A stretch of 41,889 nt of DNA from an uncultured Bacteroidia bacterium (GCA_902780455.1 CACZFO010000008.1:1-41889); one strand, 5' to 3'; shown: positions 23,524-31,426, numbered from the stretch's first letter. The notes: generated by a model not told the origin, from the letters alone. Program-made: numbers and translations.

Positions 23524-24393
23524 ATGAAAAAGATATTGCTTACACTTGGAGCGGTTTCAATGCTCCTGATCTCTTCCTGCAAGTGCGACAAGGGAGAGCA
23601 GCTGGAATTCCTGCCGGAGAACATTACGGCAAAGGGTACTCTGGTGATTGAAGGAGGCGGAGACCGCATAGCACCTATCCTGAACAAGATAATTGAAAAG
23701 GGCGGAGGTCCTGACAGCTGCAAGCTGCTGGTGATTCCGTTTGCAAGCCAGGTCTTGGAGACCGGCGAAAGGCAGGCCGCGGAGTTCCGTGCCCTGGGCT
23801 GCAAGAACGCAGACTATATTCTCTGTCCAAAGGATTCCATAGACAGTCCTGAGATGCTTGCCAAGCTGGACGGGGTAACCGCCATCTTCCTCTCCGGCGG
23901 AGACCAGAGCCGTCTGAAGGATTTCCTGAACGGAACCAAGTTCTTTGACAAGATGCTCCAGATCTACAAGGATGGCGGAGTGATTGGCGGAACCAGCGCC
24001 GGAGCTGCTATCCAGAGCCGCATAATGCTGACCGGAAGGCAGGTAAATCCTAATCCAGACGAGTCTGATTCTCCTTATTTCAACGAAATAAAGAGCAATT
24101 ATGTAGAAACCAAGGAAGGTTTCGGATTCCTGGACAACATAATCATAGACCAGCACTTCATAGCCCGCCGCCGTCAGGTAAGGCTGATCAACGTGCTGCT
24201 TGACAACCCAGGCTACCGCGGACTCGGAATCGATGAGGAATGTGCAGTTGTGGTAAATCCTGACAACACCATAGAGATTGTAGGAACCGGCTGCGCAATG
24301 CTTTTTGAGCCTTACAAGAAAGGTGAGGACGGAAGCAACGCCCACAGCTTCAAGCTCACGGTGCTCTATCCGGGAGACAAATACAACATTTAG
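23524..24393 (+). CDS. Cyanophycinase-like lipoprotein (peptidase family S51)
   Basis: The 289-residue protein has a lipoprotein signal (lipobox ISSC, Cys19), so it should be exported. The mature part is a family S51 serine peptidase: GGGDRIAP near the N-terminus, FLSGGDQSRL, the nucleophile elbow GGTSAGAA with catalytic S158, and the diagnostic DQHFIARRRQVRL (residues about 209-221). Cyanophycinases hydrolyse multi-L-arginyl-poly-L-aspartate to beta-Asp-Arg dipeptides. Related S51 enzymes cleave other Asp peptides, so cyanophycin is the best but not the only candidate substrate. It is the last gene before a strong hairpin and lies 2 nt after the M20 peptidase. Placement in a SusCD operon is unusual. 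Confidence 0.85.
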   Translation: MKKILLTLGAVSMLLISSCKCDKGEQLEFLPENITAKGTLVIEGGGDRIAPILNKIIEKGGGPDSCKLLVIPFASQVLETGERQAAEFRALGCKNADYILCPKDSIDSPEMLAKLDGVTAIFLSGGDQSRLKDFLNGTKFFDKMLQIYKDGGVIGGTSAGAAIQSRIMLTGRQVNPNPDESDSPYFNEIKSNYVETKEGFGFLDNIIIDQHFIARRRQVRLINVLLDNPGYRGLGIDEECAVVVNPDNTIEIVGTGCAMLFEPYKKGEDGSNAHSFKLTVLYPGDKYNI

Positions 24394-24407
24394 CCTTTAT
24401 AAACATG

Positions 24408-24439
24408 AAGAATCTTGGGCCGTTGTGCCCAGGATTCTT
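24408..24439 (+). terminator. Hairpin closing the SusCD operon, overlapping the permease promoter
   Basis: A 13-bp stem (24408-24420 with 24427-24439, one G-U pair) with a 6-nt loop lies 14 nt after the cyanophycinase stop. The following sequence has only short T runs, so termination may be partial. It directly abuts the -7 box of the permease promoter at 24440-24447. Confidence 0.65.
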
Positions 24440-24447
24440 TATCTTTG
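24440..24447 (+). promoter_or_regulatory. Promoter -7 box of the YfcC-type permease gene
   Basis: TATCTTTG lies 7 nt before the ATG at 24455, so the message would be nearly leaderless. A TTG at 24415-24417 is 22 nt upstream but inside the hairpin stem. Confidence 0.5.
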
Positions 24448-24454
24448 AAACATC

Positions 24455-26023
24455 ATGGCAAAAGCTAGGAAAATACCACATACCTTCGTAATCATAGGTT
24501 TCGTACTTCTCGTGTGCGGGATACTCACATGGCTGGTACCGGCCGGAGAATTCGATCATCAGACAGTTACTGTAAACGGTGCCGAAAGAGACATCATCGT
24601 TGCCGACTCCTACCATCAGGTGGAGAGCAATCCTCAGAGCTGGCAGGTACTTGGAGCCATCGTAGACGGATTCAAGAGACAGGCCGCCATCATTGCCTTC
24701 GTGCTGATCATAGGCGGTGCGTTCCAGATTCTCAACAGCAGCCGCGCAATAGATTTCGGAATCCGTTCGTTCCTGAAAAAGGTTCACAAGCACTGGACCA
24801 TCATAGTGGCTACTATGATTATTTTCAGCATTTTCGGGGCCGTTTTCGGGATGAGCGAGGAGACCATGGCCTTCATCATTATATTTGTTCCTCTTGCCAT
24901 TTCGATGGGCTATGATTCCATAACCGGAGTATTGATGGTGTATGTGGCGGCCCATGTAGGGTTCAGCGGAGCGGTGTTCAATCCTTTCACCATCGGTATA
25001 GCCCAGGGCCTGAGCGGTCTTCCACTGTTCTCCGGCTTTGAGTACAGGATGTTTGTATGGGTTGTGCTGACCCTGCTCATCATAGCTTTTACCCTCTGGT
25101 ACGCAAACCGTGTCAAGAAGAACCCTCAACTCAGCCCTACATACAAGATCGACGAGTATTGGAGGAAGAGGGAGGAAGAGAGCGCAGCAATGGAGTTCAA
25201 CTCCAAGACCCCTCTGAGCGCATGGATCATATTCCTGCTTTCGGCAGCCGTGATGGTTGTTGCTTCCATCTTGTATCCAAGGACTACGGTTGTGCTTGGA
25301 GGAAAGGAGGTTACATTCATCTGTATCCCGATTGTCACGGCTCTGTACATAATACTTGGAATAATTACCTTGCGTAAATCATACCTGTACTTCATCCTGA
25401 GCGTTCTTGCCTTTACCATTGTATTCCTGGTAGTTGGCGTGCTCGGATACGGATGGTACGTAAAGGAGATTTCCGCACTGTTCCTTGGCATGGGAATCAT
25501 AAGCGGAGCAGCCATGGGCAGCTCTGCAAACAAGATAGCCGTGGAGTTCATCAACGGAGCAAAGGACATTCTTTCCGCCGCCCTGATTGTGGGGCTTGCC
25601 GGAGGCATCATAGAGGTCCTGACTGCCGGAAAAGTCATGGACACAATACTTTACGGCCTTGCCAACACAATGAGCGGAACCAGCCAGGGCGGTACGGTTT
25701 CCATAATGTACGGGATTCAGACCGTGCTCAACCTGTTCATACCTAGCGGTACCGCAAAGGCAGCTCTTACAATGCCTATCATGGCCCCGTTCTCAGATGT
25801 GATAGGGCTCAGCCGTCAGGCAACCGTAATGGCCTATCAGTTCGGAGACGGTTTTACAAACATGATAACACCAACCTCAGCCGTCCTGATGGGAGTGCTT
25901 GGAATAGCCAGGATACCATACGAGCTCTGGCTTAAATGGTTCTGGAAAATATTGCTGGTGTTCATGCTCATAGGCCTTCTGCTTCTGATGCCTACGGTCT
26001 ACATGAACCTCAACGGTTTCTGA
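24455..26023 (+). CDS. YfcC-family (DcuC/ArgT-like) inner-membrane permease
   Basis: The 522-residue protein has about 12 membrane helices and the YfcC signature features: ILTWLVPAGEFDHQ near the N-terminus, FGMSEETMAFIIIFVPLAISMGYD and VGFSGAVFNPFTIGIAQGLSGLPLFSGFEYR. The C-terminal half has LFIPSGTAKAALTMPIMAPFSD and YQFGDGFTNMITPTSAVLMG. Members of this superfamily carry C4-dicarboxylates or basic amino acids such as arginine and ornithine. Located 61 nt after the cyanophycinase-like gene, it could take up aspartate, arginine or dipeptides, or exchange ornithine for arginine; this is inferred from context. Its 3' end lies 3 nt from the convergent GNAT gene. Confidence 0.88.
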   Translation: MAKARKIPHTFVIIGFVLLVCGILTWLVPAGEFDHQTVTVNGAERDIIVADSYHQVESNPQSWQVLGAIVDGFKRQAAIIAFVLIIGGAFQILNSSRAIDFGIRSFLKKVHKHWTIIVATMIIFSIFGAVFGMSEETMAFIIIFVPLAISMGYDSITGVLMVYVAAHVGFSGAVFNPFTIGIAQGLSGLPLFSGFEYRMFVWVVLTLLIIAFTLWYANRVKKNPQLSPTYKIDEYWRKREEESAAMEFNSKTPLSAWIIFLLSAAVMVVASILYPRTTVVLGGKEVTFICIPIVTALYIILGIITLRKSYLYFILSVLAFTIVFLVVGVLGYGWYVKEISALFLGMGIISGAAMGSSANKIAVEFINGAKDILSAALIVGLAGGIIEVLTAGKVMDTILYGLANTMSGTSQGGTVSIMYGIQTVLNLFIPSGTAKAALTMPIMAPFSDVIGLSRQATVMAYQFGDGFTNMITPTSAVLMGVLGIARIPYELWLKWFWKILLVFMLIGLLLLMPTVYMNLNGF

Positions 26024-26026
26024 TGA

Positions 26027-26527
26027 TCATATGATTTTCTGGTAGGCGAGCCTTTCATCTCCGCTTTCGAGATAGATGATGCCGCAGTAGGAAAAGCCTG
26101 TCTTGAGAATGACATGCTGCATTATCCTGTTGTCGCGATGGGTGTCTATGCGGATGTTGGGATCTTTCCTGAAGCACCAGTCCATGATGGACGAAAAAAC
26201 TCCGTGAGCATCCGGGAGGCTTGCTATCCTGTGTACTACGTGATAGGGCAGTGTGTCGTTGAGCCACTGCCCTTCAAATATCCTGGCATAGGTGGGTTCC
26301 GGTGAAGGGACGCATGCAAAATATCCGACAATCAGGCCGTTGTCTTCAACTACGTATCCGTTACCATTGGAAATGTCGCTGAGGATGGTTTCCCTCGTAG
26401 GGTATCCTCCGGTCCACTGGTTCATGTTGCCATTTGAGCGCATGATCTTCCTGGCAGCACCGATCACTTCCATGATCCGGTCTGCATGGGTCTCTAGTGC
26501 CGGGCCGATAGTCCTGCAAAGGTCCAT
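26027..26527 (-). CDS. GNAT-family N-acetyltransferase
   Basis: The 166-residue protein has the GNAT layout: an N-terminal helix pair (ADRIMEVIGAARKIMRSNGNMNQW), beta strands with GNGYVVEDNGLIVGYFACVP, an acetyl-CoA-binding region (VVHRIASLPDAHGVFSSIMDWCFRK) and the terminal GFSYCGIIYLESGDERLAYQKI. The substrate is unknown. It lies 6 nt downstream of a small membrane-anchored protein on the same strand and ends 3 nt from the convergent permease gene. The start at 26527 is the first ATG after that gene. Confidence 0.85.
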   Translation of the reverse strand: MDLCRTIGPALETHADRIMEVIGAARKIMRSNGNMNQWTGGYPTRETILSDISNGNGYVVEDNGLIVGYFACVPSPEPTYARIFEGQWLNDTLPYHVVHRIASLPDAHGVFSSIMDWCFRKDPNIRIDTHRDNRIMQHVILKTGFSYCGIIYLESGDERLAYQKII

Positions 26528-26533
26528 ATTGAA

Positions 26534-26944
26534 CTAATCTTTTGTGTCTTCTTTCTGTGGAGCTACCGGAATCGGTTCAGCCAGCAGGGGGAACTTGCGG
26601 TGGATATGTTCCTTTTCCCTGATGAACACGTGTCCCAGGATGCCGAATGAAATCCTCTGCTGAGGATTCTTTCCGTCGTTGATGTAGCCTATGCTGAACA
26701 GTCCGTAGCCCATGACTTTCAGACAAGGGTTCACGGCAGCGTTGTAAAAGTTGTAATTTACTTCTTTTATGGACTTTATGGCATCGCCTCGGATGTTGAT
26801 CCCCACTGAGGATGCCAAATCGTTGCCGATAGCGTCTATCAGGGCTTCCCTGTGGGCCCTGCGGCCGGGGCAAGTAATGAGCAGTACGCCTGCAACTATG
26901 ACCAGGATGGCTGCCAGAATGAGTTTTGTTTTCTTTGCTTTCAT
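26534..26944 (-). CDS. Small membrane-anchored protein of unknown function
   Basis: The 136-residue protein begins with a basic tail and one membrane helix (KLILAAILVIVAGVLLITCPG, residues about 7-27). The remainder is soluble and presumably periplasmic, with NYNFYNAAVNPCLKVMGYGLFSIGYIN and ISFGILGHVFI. The overall pattern recalls DUF4359-type small proteins (short anchor, then a segment ending in a GI-x-G-x-(V/F)-(F/I) motif), but I do not firmly recognise the family. It is the first gene of a two-gene unit with the GNAT gene and is divergent from the ECF sigma gene at 27042. Confidence 0.7.
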   Translation of the reverse strand: MKAKKTKLILAAILVIVAGVLLITCPGRRAHREALIDAIGNDLASSVGINIRGDAIKSIKEVNYNFYNAAVNPCLKVMGYGLFSIGYINDGKNPQQRISFGILGHVFIREKEHIHRKFPLLAEPIPVAPQKEDTKD

Positions 26945-26961
26945 AAATCTTCCTCGGAGTG

Positions 26962-26969
26962 CAAATTTA
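26962..26969 (-). promoter_or_regulatory. Promoter -7 box of the membrane protein/GNAT unit
   Basis: TAAATTTG on the minus strand ends 17 nt before the ATG at 26944. An ATCGCGAT palindrome lies just upstream at 26981-26988, in the divergent intergenic region. Confidence 0.55.
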
Positions 26970-27041
26970 AAAATCTTTTCATCGCGATTTAACCTTTTGC
27001 TTCGGGAAGTATCTTAATTATGGACGAAGACAGGAAACGTG

Positions 27042-27584
27042 ATGGACAAAACCCTGGAAAAGGAAATAACCGGTTTGCTCAATACGGATGTGGAGAAAGG
27101 CTTCAGGCTTCTGATGCAGCACTGCGGCAAGGCCCTGTACTGGCATATAAGGAGGATAGTGGTCTGTCATGATGATGCAGAGGATGCCCTTCAGGAAACC
27201 AGCATCAAGATATTCAGGAGTCTGGAGACATATCGCGGAGACGGAAAACTCATATCCTGGGTATACCGGATTGCAACCAACGAGGCATTGCATGTCCTGA
27301 GGAAGAAAGCGGGCCTGCTGCGCAGCCTGGATTCACTGAGCCAGTCGCTCTCCGGAAGTCTTGCAGAAGAGTCTTCCCTGGATGAGGGCAGTGTGGAGGT
27401 GGTTTTCCAAAAGGCTTTGCTGACACTTCCGACCCAGCAGAGGATAGTCTTCAACATGAGGTACTACGACGATCTGAGCTACGAGGAGATTGCGCAGGCC
27501 ACCGGAAAGAGTGTTGGAACGCTTAAAGTGAATTATCACTACGCATACCAGAAAGTCAAGGATTATTTGAAGGAGAACTTATGA
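27042..27584 (+). CDS. ECF RNA polymerase sigma factor
   Basis: The 180-residue protein has region 2 (HDDAEDALQETSIKIFRSLETYRGDGKLISWVYRIATNEALHVLRK, residues about 42-87) and region 4 (TLPTQQRIVFNMRYYDDLSYEEIAQATGKSVGTLKVNYHYAYQKV, about 127-173). It resembles RpoE-like Bacteroidota ECF factors that respond to envelope stress. The next gene overlaps its stop codon (ATGA) and encodes a single-helix protein, the usual position of the anti-sigma factor. A Spy/CpxP-like gene follows. The start may be ATG 27042 or the GTG just before it. Confidence 0.92.
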   Translation: MDKTLEKEITGLLNTDVEKGFRLLMQHCGKALYWHIRRIVVCHDDAEDALQETSIKIFRSLETYRGDGKLISWVYRIATNEALHVLRKKAGLLRSLDSLSQSLSGSLAEESSLDEGSVEVVFQKALLTLPTQQRIVFNMRYYDDLSYEEIAQATGKSVGTLKVNYHYAYQKVKDYLKENL

Positions 27585-27955
27585 TGGAAAAGTTTGAAAA
27601 CATAGGAAAGCAGATGCCTTACAATGAAAGCCAGGAGTATCTTGATAACCTTGTTTCAAGGGTAACGGAAAAGGCCGTTGAAGAAGGGAGGGAAAGCCTT
27701 CAGAAGGGCAGGAAGAGAGGGCTTCACACCATCCTGTGGCCGGCGGTTTCAGTTGCGGCTGCAGCTGCGGTACTGCTTTTCGTCTTCCTTGGGCGTGGGG
27801 CAGGAGAGCCTGAGAACCAGACTCATATAGCAATGAATACTGAAAGTCCGATTGACACTTTTCTCAACGGCCTTTCAGATGAGGAACTCATGCAGTTGTC
27901 TTCTTACGAAATAGAAGAAGTTTCCTTAGCCGAAGAAGACAAGTCTTATGAATGA
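27581..27955 (+). CDS. Probable anti-sigma factor, single membrane helix
   Basis: The 124-residue protein has a cytoplasmic N-terminal part (about 1-50, basic and helical), one membrane helix (TILWPAVSVAAAAAVLLFVFLG, about 50-71) and a short acidic periplasmic tail (SPIDTFLNGLSDEELMQLSSYEIEEVSLAEE). Its start overlaps the stop of the sigma gene (ATG 27581 with TGA 27582-27584), indicating translational coupling; a second ATG at 27584 is possible. The layout matches small anti-sigma factors in Bacteroidota, but no named domain is visible, so the role rests on context. Confidence 0.75.
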   Translation: MMEKFENIGKQMPYNESQEYLDNLVSRVTEKAVEEGRESLQKGRKRGLHTILWPAVSVAAAAAVLLFVFLGRGAGEPENQTHIAMNTESPIDTFLNGLSDEELMQLSSYEIEEVSLAEEDKSYE

Positions 27956-27983
27956 TAGTTTAACATAGTTGATTTTTTAGGTT

Positions 27984-28571
27984 ATGAAAAAGAGTTTTAT
28001 TCTTATCGCGATGCTGCTTGTGGCATTTACGGCAGCCGCACAGGAAAAGAAGGACCAGGATCCTAAGGAGAGGTTCTTCCAGGCAAGGGTGAAGGAGATG
28101 GTTTACCGTCTCAACATCACAGATGAACAGAAACCGGAGTTCGTAAAGGTTTACAGGTCTTATTCAGCAGCAATGCATGAGGCCGTTGGACAGAAACCGA
28201 AAAGAGAAGGCGTGCAGAAGGGAGAGAACCAGCAGAAAGAAGGAAACCAGGCAAAGCCTGAACGCAAGAAGATTACGATGGAAGAAGCCGTCAAGCTTGA
28301 GAAGGGAAAGGTAGAAAGGCAGCAGAAGGCCCAGGCCGTCAAGCTCCAGTACATAGATGAATTTGCAAAGGTTCTGAAACCTGAGCAGCTTGTAAGGTTC
28401 TTTGGCGTGGAGCAGCAGATCCAGCAGAAGCTCAACTCAAGGCAGCAGGGCAGAAAACCTGGGGTGAACGGCCAGAGAGCTCGTGGAAACCGCCCGCAGC
28501 GCCCTCAGGGCAACCGCATGCAAGGGAACCGTCAGCTTGGAACAGATAACGAGCCTGCGGAGACAGACTAA
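27984..28571 (+). CDS. Spy/CpxP-like periplasmic protein
   Basis: The 195-residue protein has a signal peptide (MKKSFILIAMLLVAFTAAAQ) and a charged helical body. RVKEMVYRLNITDEQKPEFVKVYRSYSAAM and VKLQYIDEFAKVLKPEQLVRFFGVEQQIQQKL recall the two LTxxQ-like repeats of Spy/CpxP chaperones. Between them is a Lys/Glu/Gln-rich linker, and the C-terminus is a low-complexity Arg/Gln/Gly/Asn-rich tail. Proteins of this type in Bacteroidota commonly follow a sigma/anti-sigma pair and are thought to buffer periplasmic protein stress. It lies 28 nt after the anti-sigma gene and before a terminator. Confidence 0.75.
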   Translation: MKKSFILIAMLLVAFTAAAQEKKDQDPKERFFQARVKEMVYRLNITDEQKPEFVKVYRSYSAAMHEAVGQKPKREGVQKGENQQKEGNQAKPERKKITMEEAVKLEKGKVERQQKAQAVKLQYIDEFAKVLKPEQLVRFFGVEQQIQQKLNSRQQGRKPGVNGQRARGNRPQRPQGNRMQGNRQLGTDNEPAETD

Positions 28572-28609
28572 AATATCTGCCGGATAAAGCCCTGATAGTC
28601 AGATTTATG

Positions 28610-28649
28610 CTAAAAGTCCTCCATTGGAAAACCCAGGAAGGACTTTTAG
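28610..28649 (+). terminator. Terminator of the sigma/anti-sigma/Spy operon
   Basis: An 11-bp perfect stem (CTAAAAGTCCT at 28610-28620 with its complement at 28639-28649) encloses an 18-nt loop and is followed by TATTTT. It lies 38 nt after the stop at 28571. Confidence 0.65.
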
Positions 28650-28670
28650 TATTTTACTGGTAGTCAGCCG

Positions 28671-28701
28671 TTTGCCCGGCAGGAGTTTTTTCGTATCTTT
28701 G
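28671..28701 (+). promoter_or_regulatory. Consensus promoter of the 28706 gene
   Basis: TTTG (28671-28674) and TATCTTTG (28694-28701) are separated by 19 nt, an exact Bacteroides-type promoter. The -7 box ends only 4 nt before the ATG at 28706, predicting a leaderless or near-leaderless mRNA. Confidence 0.75.
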
Positions 28702-28705
28702 TTGT

Positions 28706-29599
28706 ATGATGAAACGTACATTATTGCTTGTTGCTTTGGTCTGTGTCTGCGCCATGGGGTATTCGCAGGCGGATCTGTTTTACGATACACCTAACTCAGC
28801 CTGGTCGGCGAGGGTGCCTCTTGAGGAGGAATTTGTCTGCGACTTTGCAGACTGGACTCCGGACAGCATCCAGATCAAAGGGTCAACGCAGGGAATGGCA
28901 ATGTACCGTCATTATACCGTTGTCGTTCACGACAAGGGGATGTGCTGCATCTACGACATGAAGGAGAAGGCCCTGGTTTCTGCTTTCATGCTGGAGGGCA
29001 ACACTTCCCACTGCAACAACGCCTTCTTCGGAAAGGAGAAGTATTCCAGGGAATCCAGATTTCCGCTTCTTTACATATCGGAATGCAGGGGAAAGCATGC
29101 CTGCCTGGTTACAGACCTGAGGGAGGATGGCGGAAAGATAGTCCAGAAGATTTACTATGAAGGAACTGACTACCCGGGTTCTATGGACTGGTGTGCAGAC
29201 GTCAAGAACGGTTTCATCTACACTTTCGGGGGCATAAACGGCAGTTTCAAGCTCCTGAAGAAGTTCCGGATGCCAAAGCTTTCAGACTCGGATGAGAACG
29301 GTGAGGTCCATCTTAAGGATTCCGACGTGCTGGACGTCACTCGCATAGAAAGCGGAATCAACATCTGGCAGGGAAGCTATGTGGCGGGAGATTATGCCTT
29401 CCTTCCTGACGGTTACCCTCCTCACGACAGGCTTTTGCATATTGTAAACCTGAAAACCAAACGGATCGAACGCACGAAAAACCTCAATGACCTGGTAGAC
29501 GAGCCTGAGGGCATCTGCATACGCGGCAGGTGGATATATGTTGTGTTCCATACGTCCGGTCAGCCAAGACATTCCAAACTTTGGCGTTTCAAACTTTAG
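28706..29599 (+). CDS. Secreted protein of unknown function, possible beta-propeller fold
   Basis: The 297-residue protein (or 296 from the second ATG) starts with a signal peptide (MMKRTLLLVALVCVCAMGYSQA). The rest is beta-rich with repeated short strands and turns such as HYTVVVHDKGMCCIYDMKEKALVSAFML, NGFIYTFGGINGSF and GDYAFLPDGYPPHDRLLHIVNLKTKRIER, in the style of propeller blades. I do not recognise a named family and no catalytic motif is evident. It has four cysteines in the mature part near residues 76-130. It has its own consensus promoter and is followed after 52 nt by a TPR-AraC regulator that may control it. Confidence 0.75.
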   Translation: MMKRTLLLVALVCVCAMGYSQADLFYDTPNSAWSARVPLEEEFVCDFADWTPDSIQIKGSTQGMAMYRHYTVVVHDKGMCCIYDMKEKALVSAFMLEGNTSHCNNAFFGKEKYSRESRFPLLYISECRGKHACLVTDLREDGGKIVQKIYYEGTDYPGSMDWCADVKNGFIYTFGGINGSFKLLKKFRMPKLSDSDENGEVHLKDSDVLDVTRIESGINIWQGSYVAGDYAFLPDGYPPHDRLLHIVNLKTKRIERTKNLNDLVDEPEGICIRGRWIYVVFHTSGQPRHSKLWRFKL

Positions 29600-29616
29600 C
29601 AATGAGACTTTTTTGC

Positions 29617-29624
29617 TAAATTTG
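29617..29624 (+). promoter_or_regulatory. Promoter -7 box of the TPR-AraC regulator
   Basis: TAAATTTG lies 27 nt before the ATG at 29652. A TTT rather than TTG occurs 19 nt upstream. Confidence 0.5.
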
Positions 29625-29651
29625 ACTGTTTTTTGTGACTGTATTTTCACC

Positions 29652-31358
29652 ATGAAGGCAGGCAGGTTTATTTGGTCATATTTTCTGGTCATCGCGATTA
29701 TTGTGTATTCCCACATCCCTTCCTTTGGAGAAAGGGGAGCAGCGGTGCAGGATTCGGTGTATCTGTTGGTAAAATCCCTTTCTGAAAGGTATTCTGTCGA
29801 TGGGGCTCAGAATGTGATTTCCTATCTGGAGAGGAACGGTGCCATTGAAGACAAGGTTGTTTTTTCCTCCAAGTCTTCAGAGGATGAGGTCATGATGAAC
29901 GTCTACTATTATGCTTCCGACTATTTCTACGGAAAGCAGGAGTATCCTCTCTGTAACGACTTTGCCGCGAAGGCTCTTGAGTGCAGCAACCGGACAGGAG
30001 ACAAGGACTTTCAGGCAGATATCCTCAACCTTCTTGCCATAGGCAACATCCGCATGGCCAACTATGACAAGGCTGCCAGCTATGCTGAACAATGCTACGT
30101 CCTTGACCTGCAAAGCGGGGACCATGACAGGATCAGTTCCAGCCTGAACACCCTGGCCGGGATATATGTGACTTCAAAACGGTATCAGGATGCGGAAAAG
30201 TATGTCTTGCGCGGAATTGAGGAATGCCGCAAGGCCGATAACAAGCCAAGACAGGCAATCCTGATGGGAATGGCTTCGGAGGTCTACCATGCAATGGGCA
30301 AAAGCGACGTGGCTCTGGAATACGCCCAGAAGGCATATGACCTGGAAAAAGAACTCGGCAGGGAGCCTCAGGCCATGGTAAGGCTTTCTCAGAAGGCGGC
30401 CGCCCTCATAGGGCTTGCCCGTTACGAGGAAGCTGAAAAGGACCTTCAGGAGGCAATATCTTTCTTCCGTCAGAGCGGAAACCTGCAGTCTCTGGGCATC
30501 TCATGCAACAAGATGGGCGGAGTCCTGCATCATCTGGGCCGCAATCAGGAAGCTTCACAATATTATGGCCAGGCAGCGGACATATTCGTCCGCCTGGGTG
30601 ATCCGTACAACGAGATGCATTCCAGAAAAGGCCTGTACGAAAGCCTTCTGGACATAGACAGCAGGGAAGCCAAGCTCCAACACGACCGCTATGACCAGAT
30701 AAAGGACTCCCTTTACACCCTGGCGGCAGCTGAGAGCCTGAGCCGTTACAATGCAGAAATGGACAACGATACCCTGAAGGCTGAAAACCTCAGGGCAAGG
30801 AGGACCAAGTCTTTGCTCATATCCGGAATCATTGCAGTGATTGTACTTTCGGGCATAGTCTGGTATCTGCTGCTGCAGCGCTCCCGCCGTCAGAAAGCTG
30901 CCATGGAGGCTGCTTTGAGGAAGCTCCGCAGCGAGTACATTCATCTGAGGGATGACTATCAGGATATAGTCCAGTCCAAGGCCGAGGCCGCCGCCAAGGA
31001 GGCTGAACCTTCTGAGGAAGAACGGAGCATCAGTTCCTCCGACAGGACATTCCTTGACAAACTGGCCTCCTATGTTATCTCAAACCTTGATTCGGGCCGC
31101 CTTGGCGTGGAAGACATCGCTTCTCACATGTGTCTTTCCAGCGGACAGCTGAACAGAAGGATCAAGACAATTACCGGTTTTACCACACAGAACTATGTGC
31201 TTCGCCTTCGTCTGGAGCAGGCCAGGATACTTCTTCAGGGTGAGCCTCAGAGCCAGATAGCTGATATTGCATACAGATGCGGATTTGAGGATGCCGCATC
31301 TTTCTCAAGGGCTTTCAAGAGGGTTTTTGACGCAACACCATCTCAAATCCGGGGCTAA
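29652..31358 (+). CDS. TPR-domain transmembrane AraC-family regulator
   Basis: The 568-residue protein starts with a membrane/signal segment (FIWSYFLVIAIIVYSHIPS). A large TPR region follows (about 55-345; for example YDKAASYAEQCYVLDLQSGD and GRNQEASQYYGQAADIFVRLGD), then a membrane helix (SLLISGIIAVIVLSGIVWYLLLQ, about 386-408), a coiled-coil linker and a C-terminal AraC DNA-binding domain. The latter has two HTH motifs: GVEDIASHMCLSSGQLNRRIKTITG and SQIADIAYRCGFEDAASFSRAFKRVFDATPSQIRG. The topology places the TPR sensor in the periplasm and the DNA-binding domain in the cytoplasm. The target is unknown; candidates are the flanking gene at 28706 or the repeats at 31367-31401. Confidence 0.9.
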   Translation: MKAGRFIWSYFLVIAIIVYSHIPSFGERGAAVQDSVYLLVKSLSERYSVDGAQNVISYLERNGAIEDKVVFSSKSSEDEVMMNVYYYASDYFYGKQEYPLCNDFAAKALECSNRTGDKDFQADILNLLAIGNIRMANYDKAASYAEQCYVLDLQSGDHDRISSSLNTLAGIYVTSKRYQDAEKYVLRGIEECRKADNKPRQAILMGMASEVYHAMGKSDVALEYAQKAYDLEKELGREPQAMVRLSQKAAALIGLARYEEAEKDLQEAISFFRQSGNLQSLGISCNKMGGVLHHLGRNQEASQYYGQAADIFVRLGDPYNEMHSRKGLYESLLDIDSREAKLQHDRYDQIKDSLYTLAAAESLSRYNAEMDNDTLKAENLRARRTKSLLISGIIAVIVLSGIVWYLLLQRSRRQKAAMEAALRKLRSEYIHLRDDYQDIVQSKAEAAAKEAEPSEEERSISSSDRTFLDKLASYVISNLDSGRLGVEDIASHMCLSSGQLNRRIKTITGFTTQNYVLRLRLEQARILLQGEPQSQIADIAYRCGFEDAASFSRAFKRVFDATPSQIRG

Positions 31359-31366
31359 ACATTCAA

Positions 31367-31401
31367 TTTGCACGATTTTGACAAGGGTTTGCACGATTGT
31401 G
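31367..31401 (+). repeat. Direct repeats 21 bp apart, candidate operator
   Basis: TTTGCACGATTTTG (31367-31380) and TTTGCACGATTGTG (31388-31401) differ at one position and start exactly 21 bp apart, two helical turns. The second copy also forms a small palindrome (GCAC-GATT-GTGC). They start 8 nt after the stop of the AraC-type regulator and upstream of a promoter-like box at 31427. Direct repeats at helical spacing are typical of AraC-family operators. Confidence 0.55.
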
Positions 31402-31426
31402 CATACCCGTCTTTTTATTGTGCCCG

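Noticed and set aside
23557..25129. Long antisense frames opposite the cyanophycinase and permease genes
   Set aside because: Both sense proteins are well-recognised families; the antisense translations show no domain.
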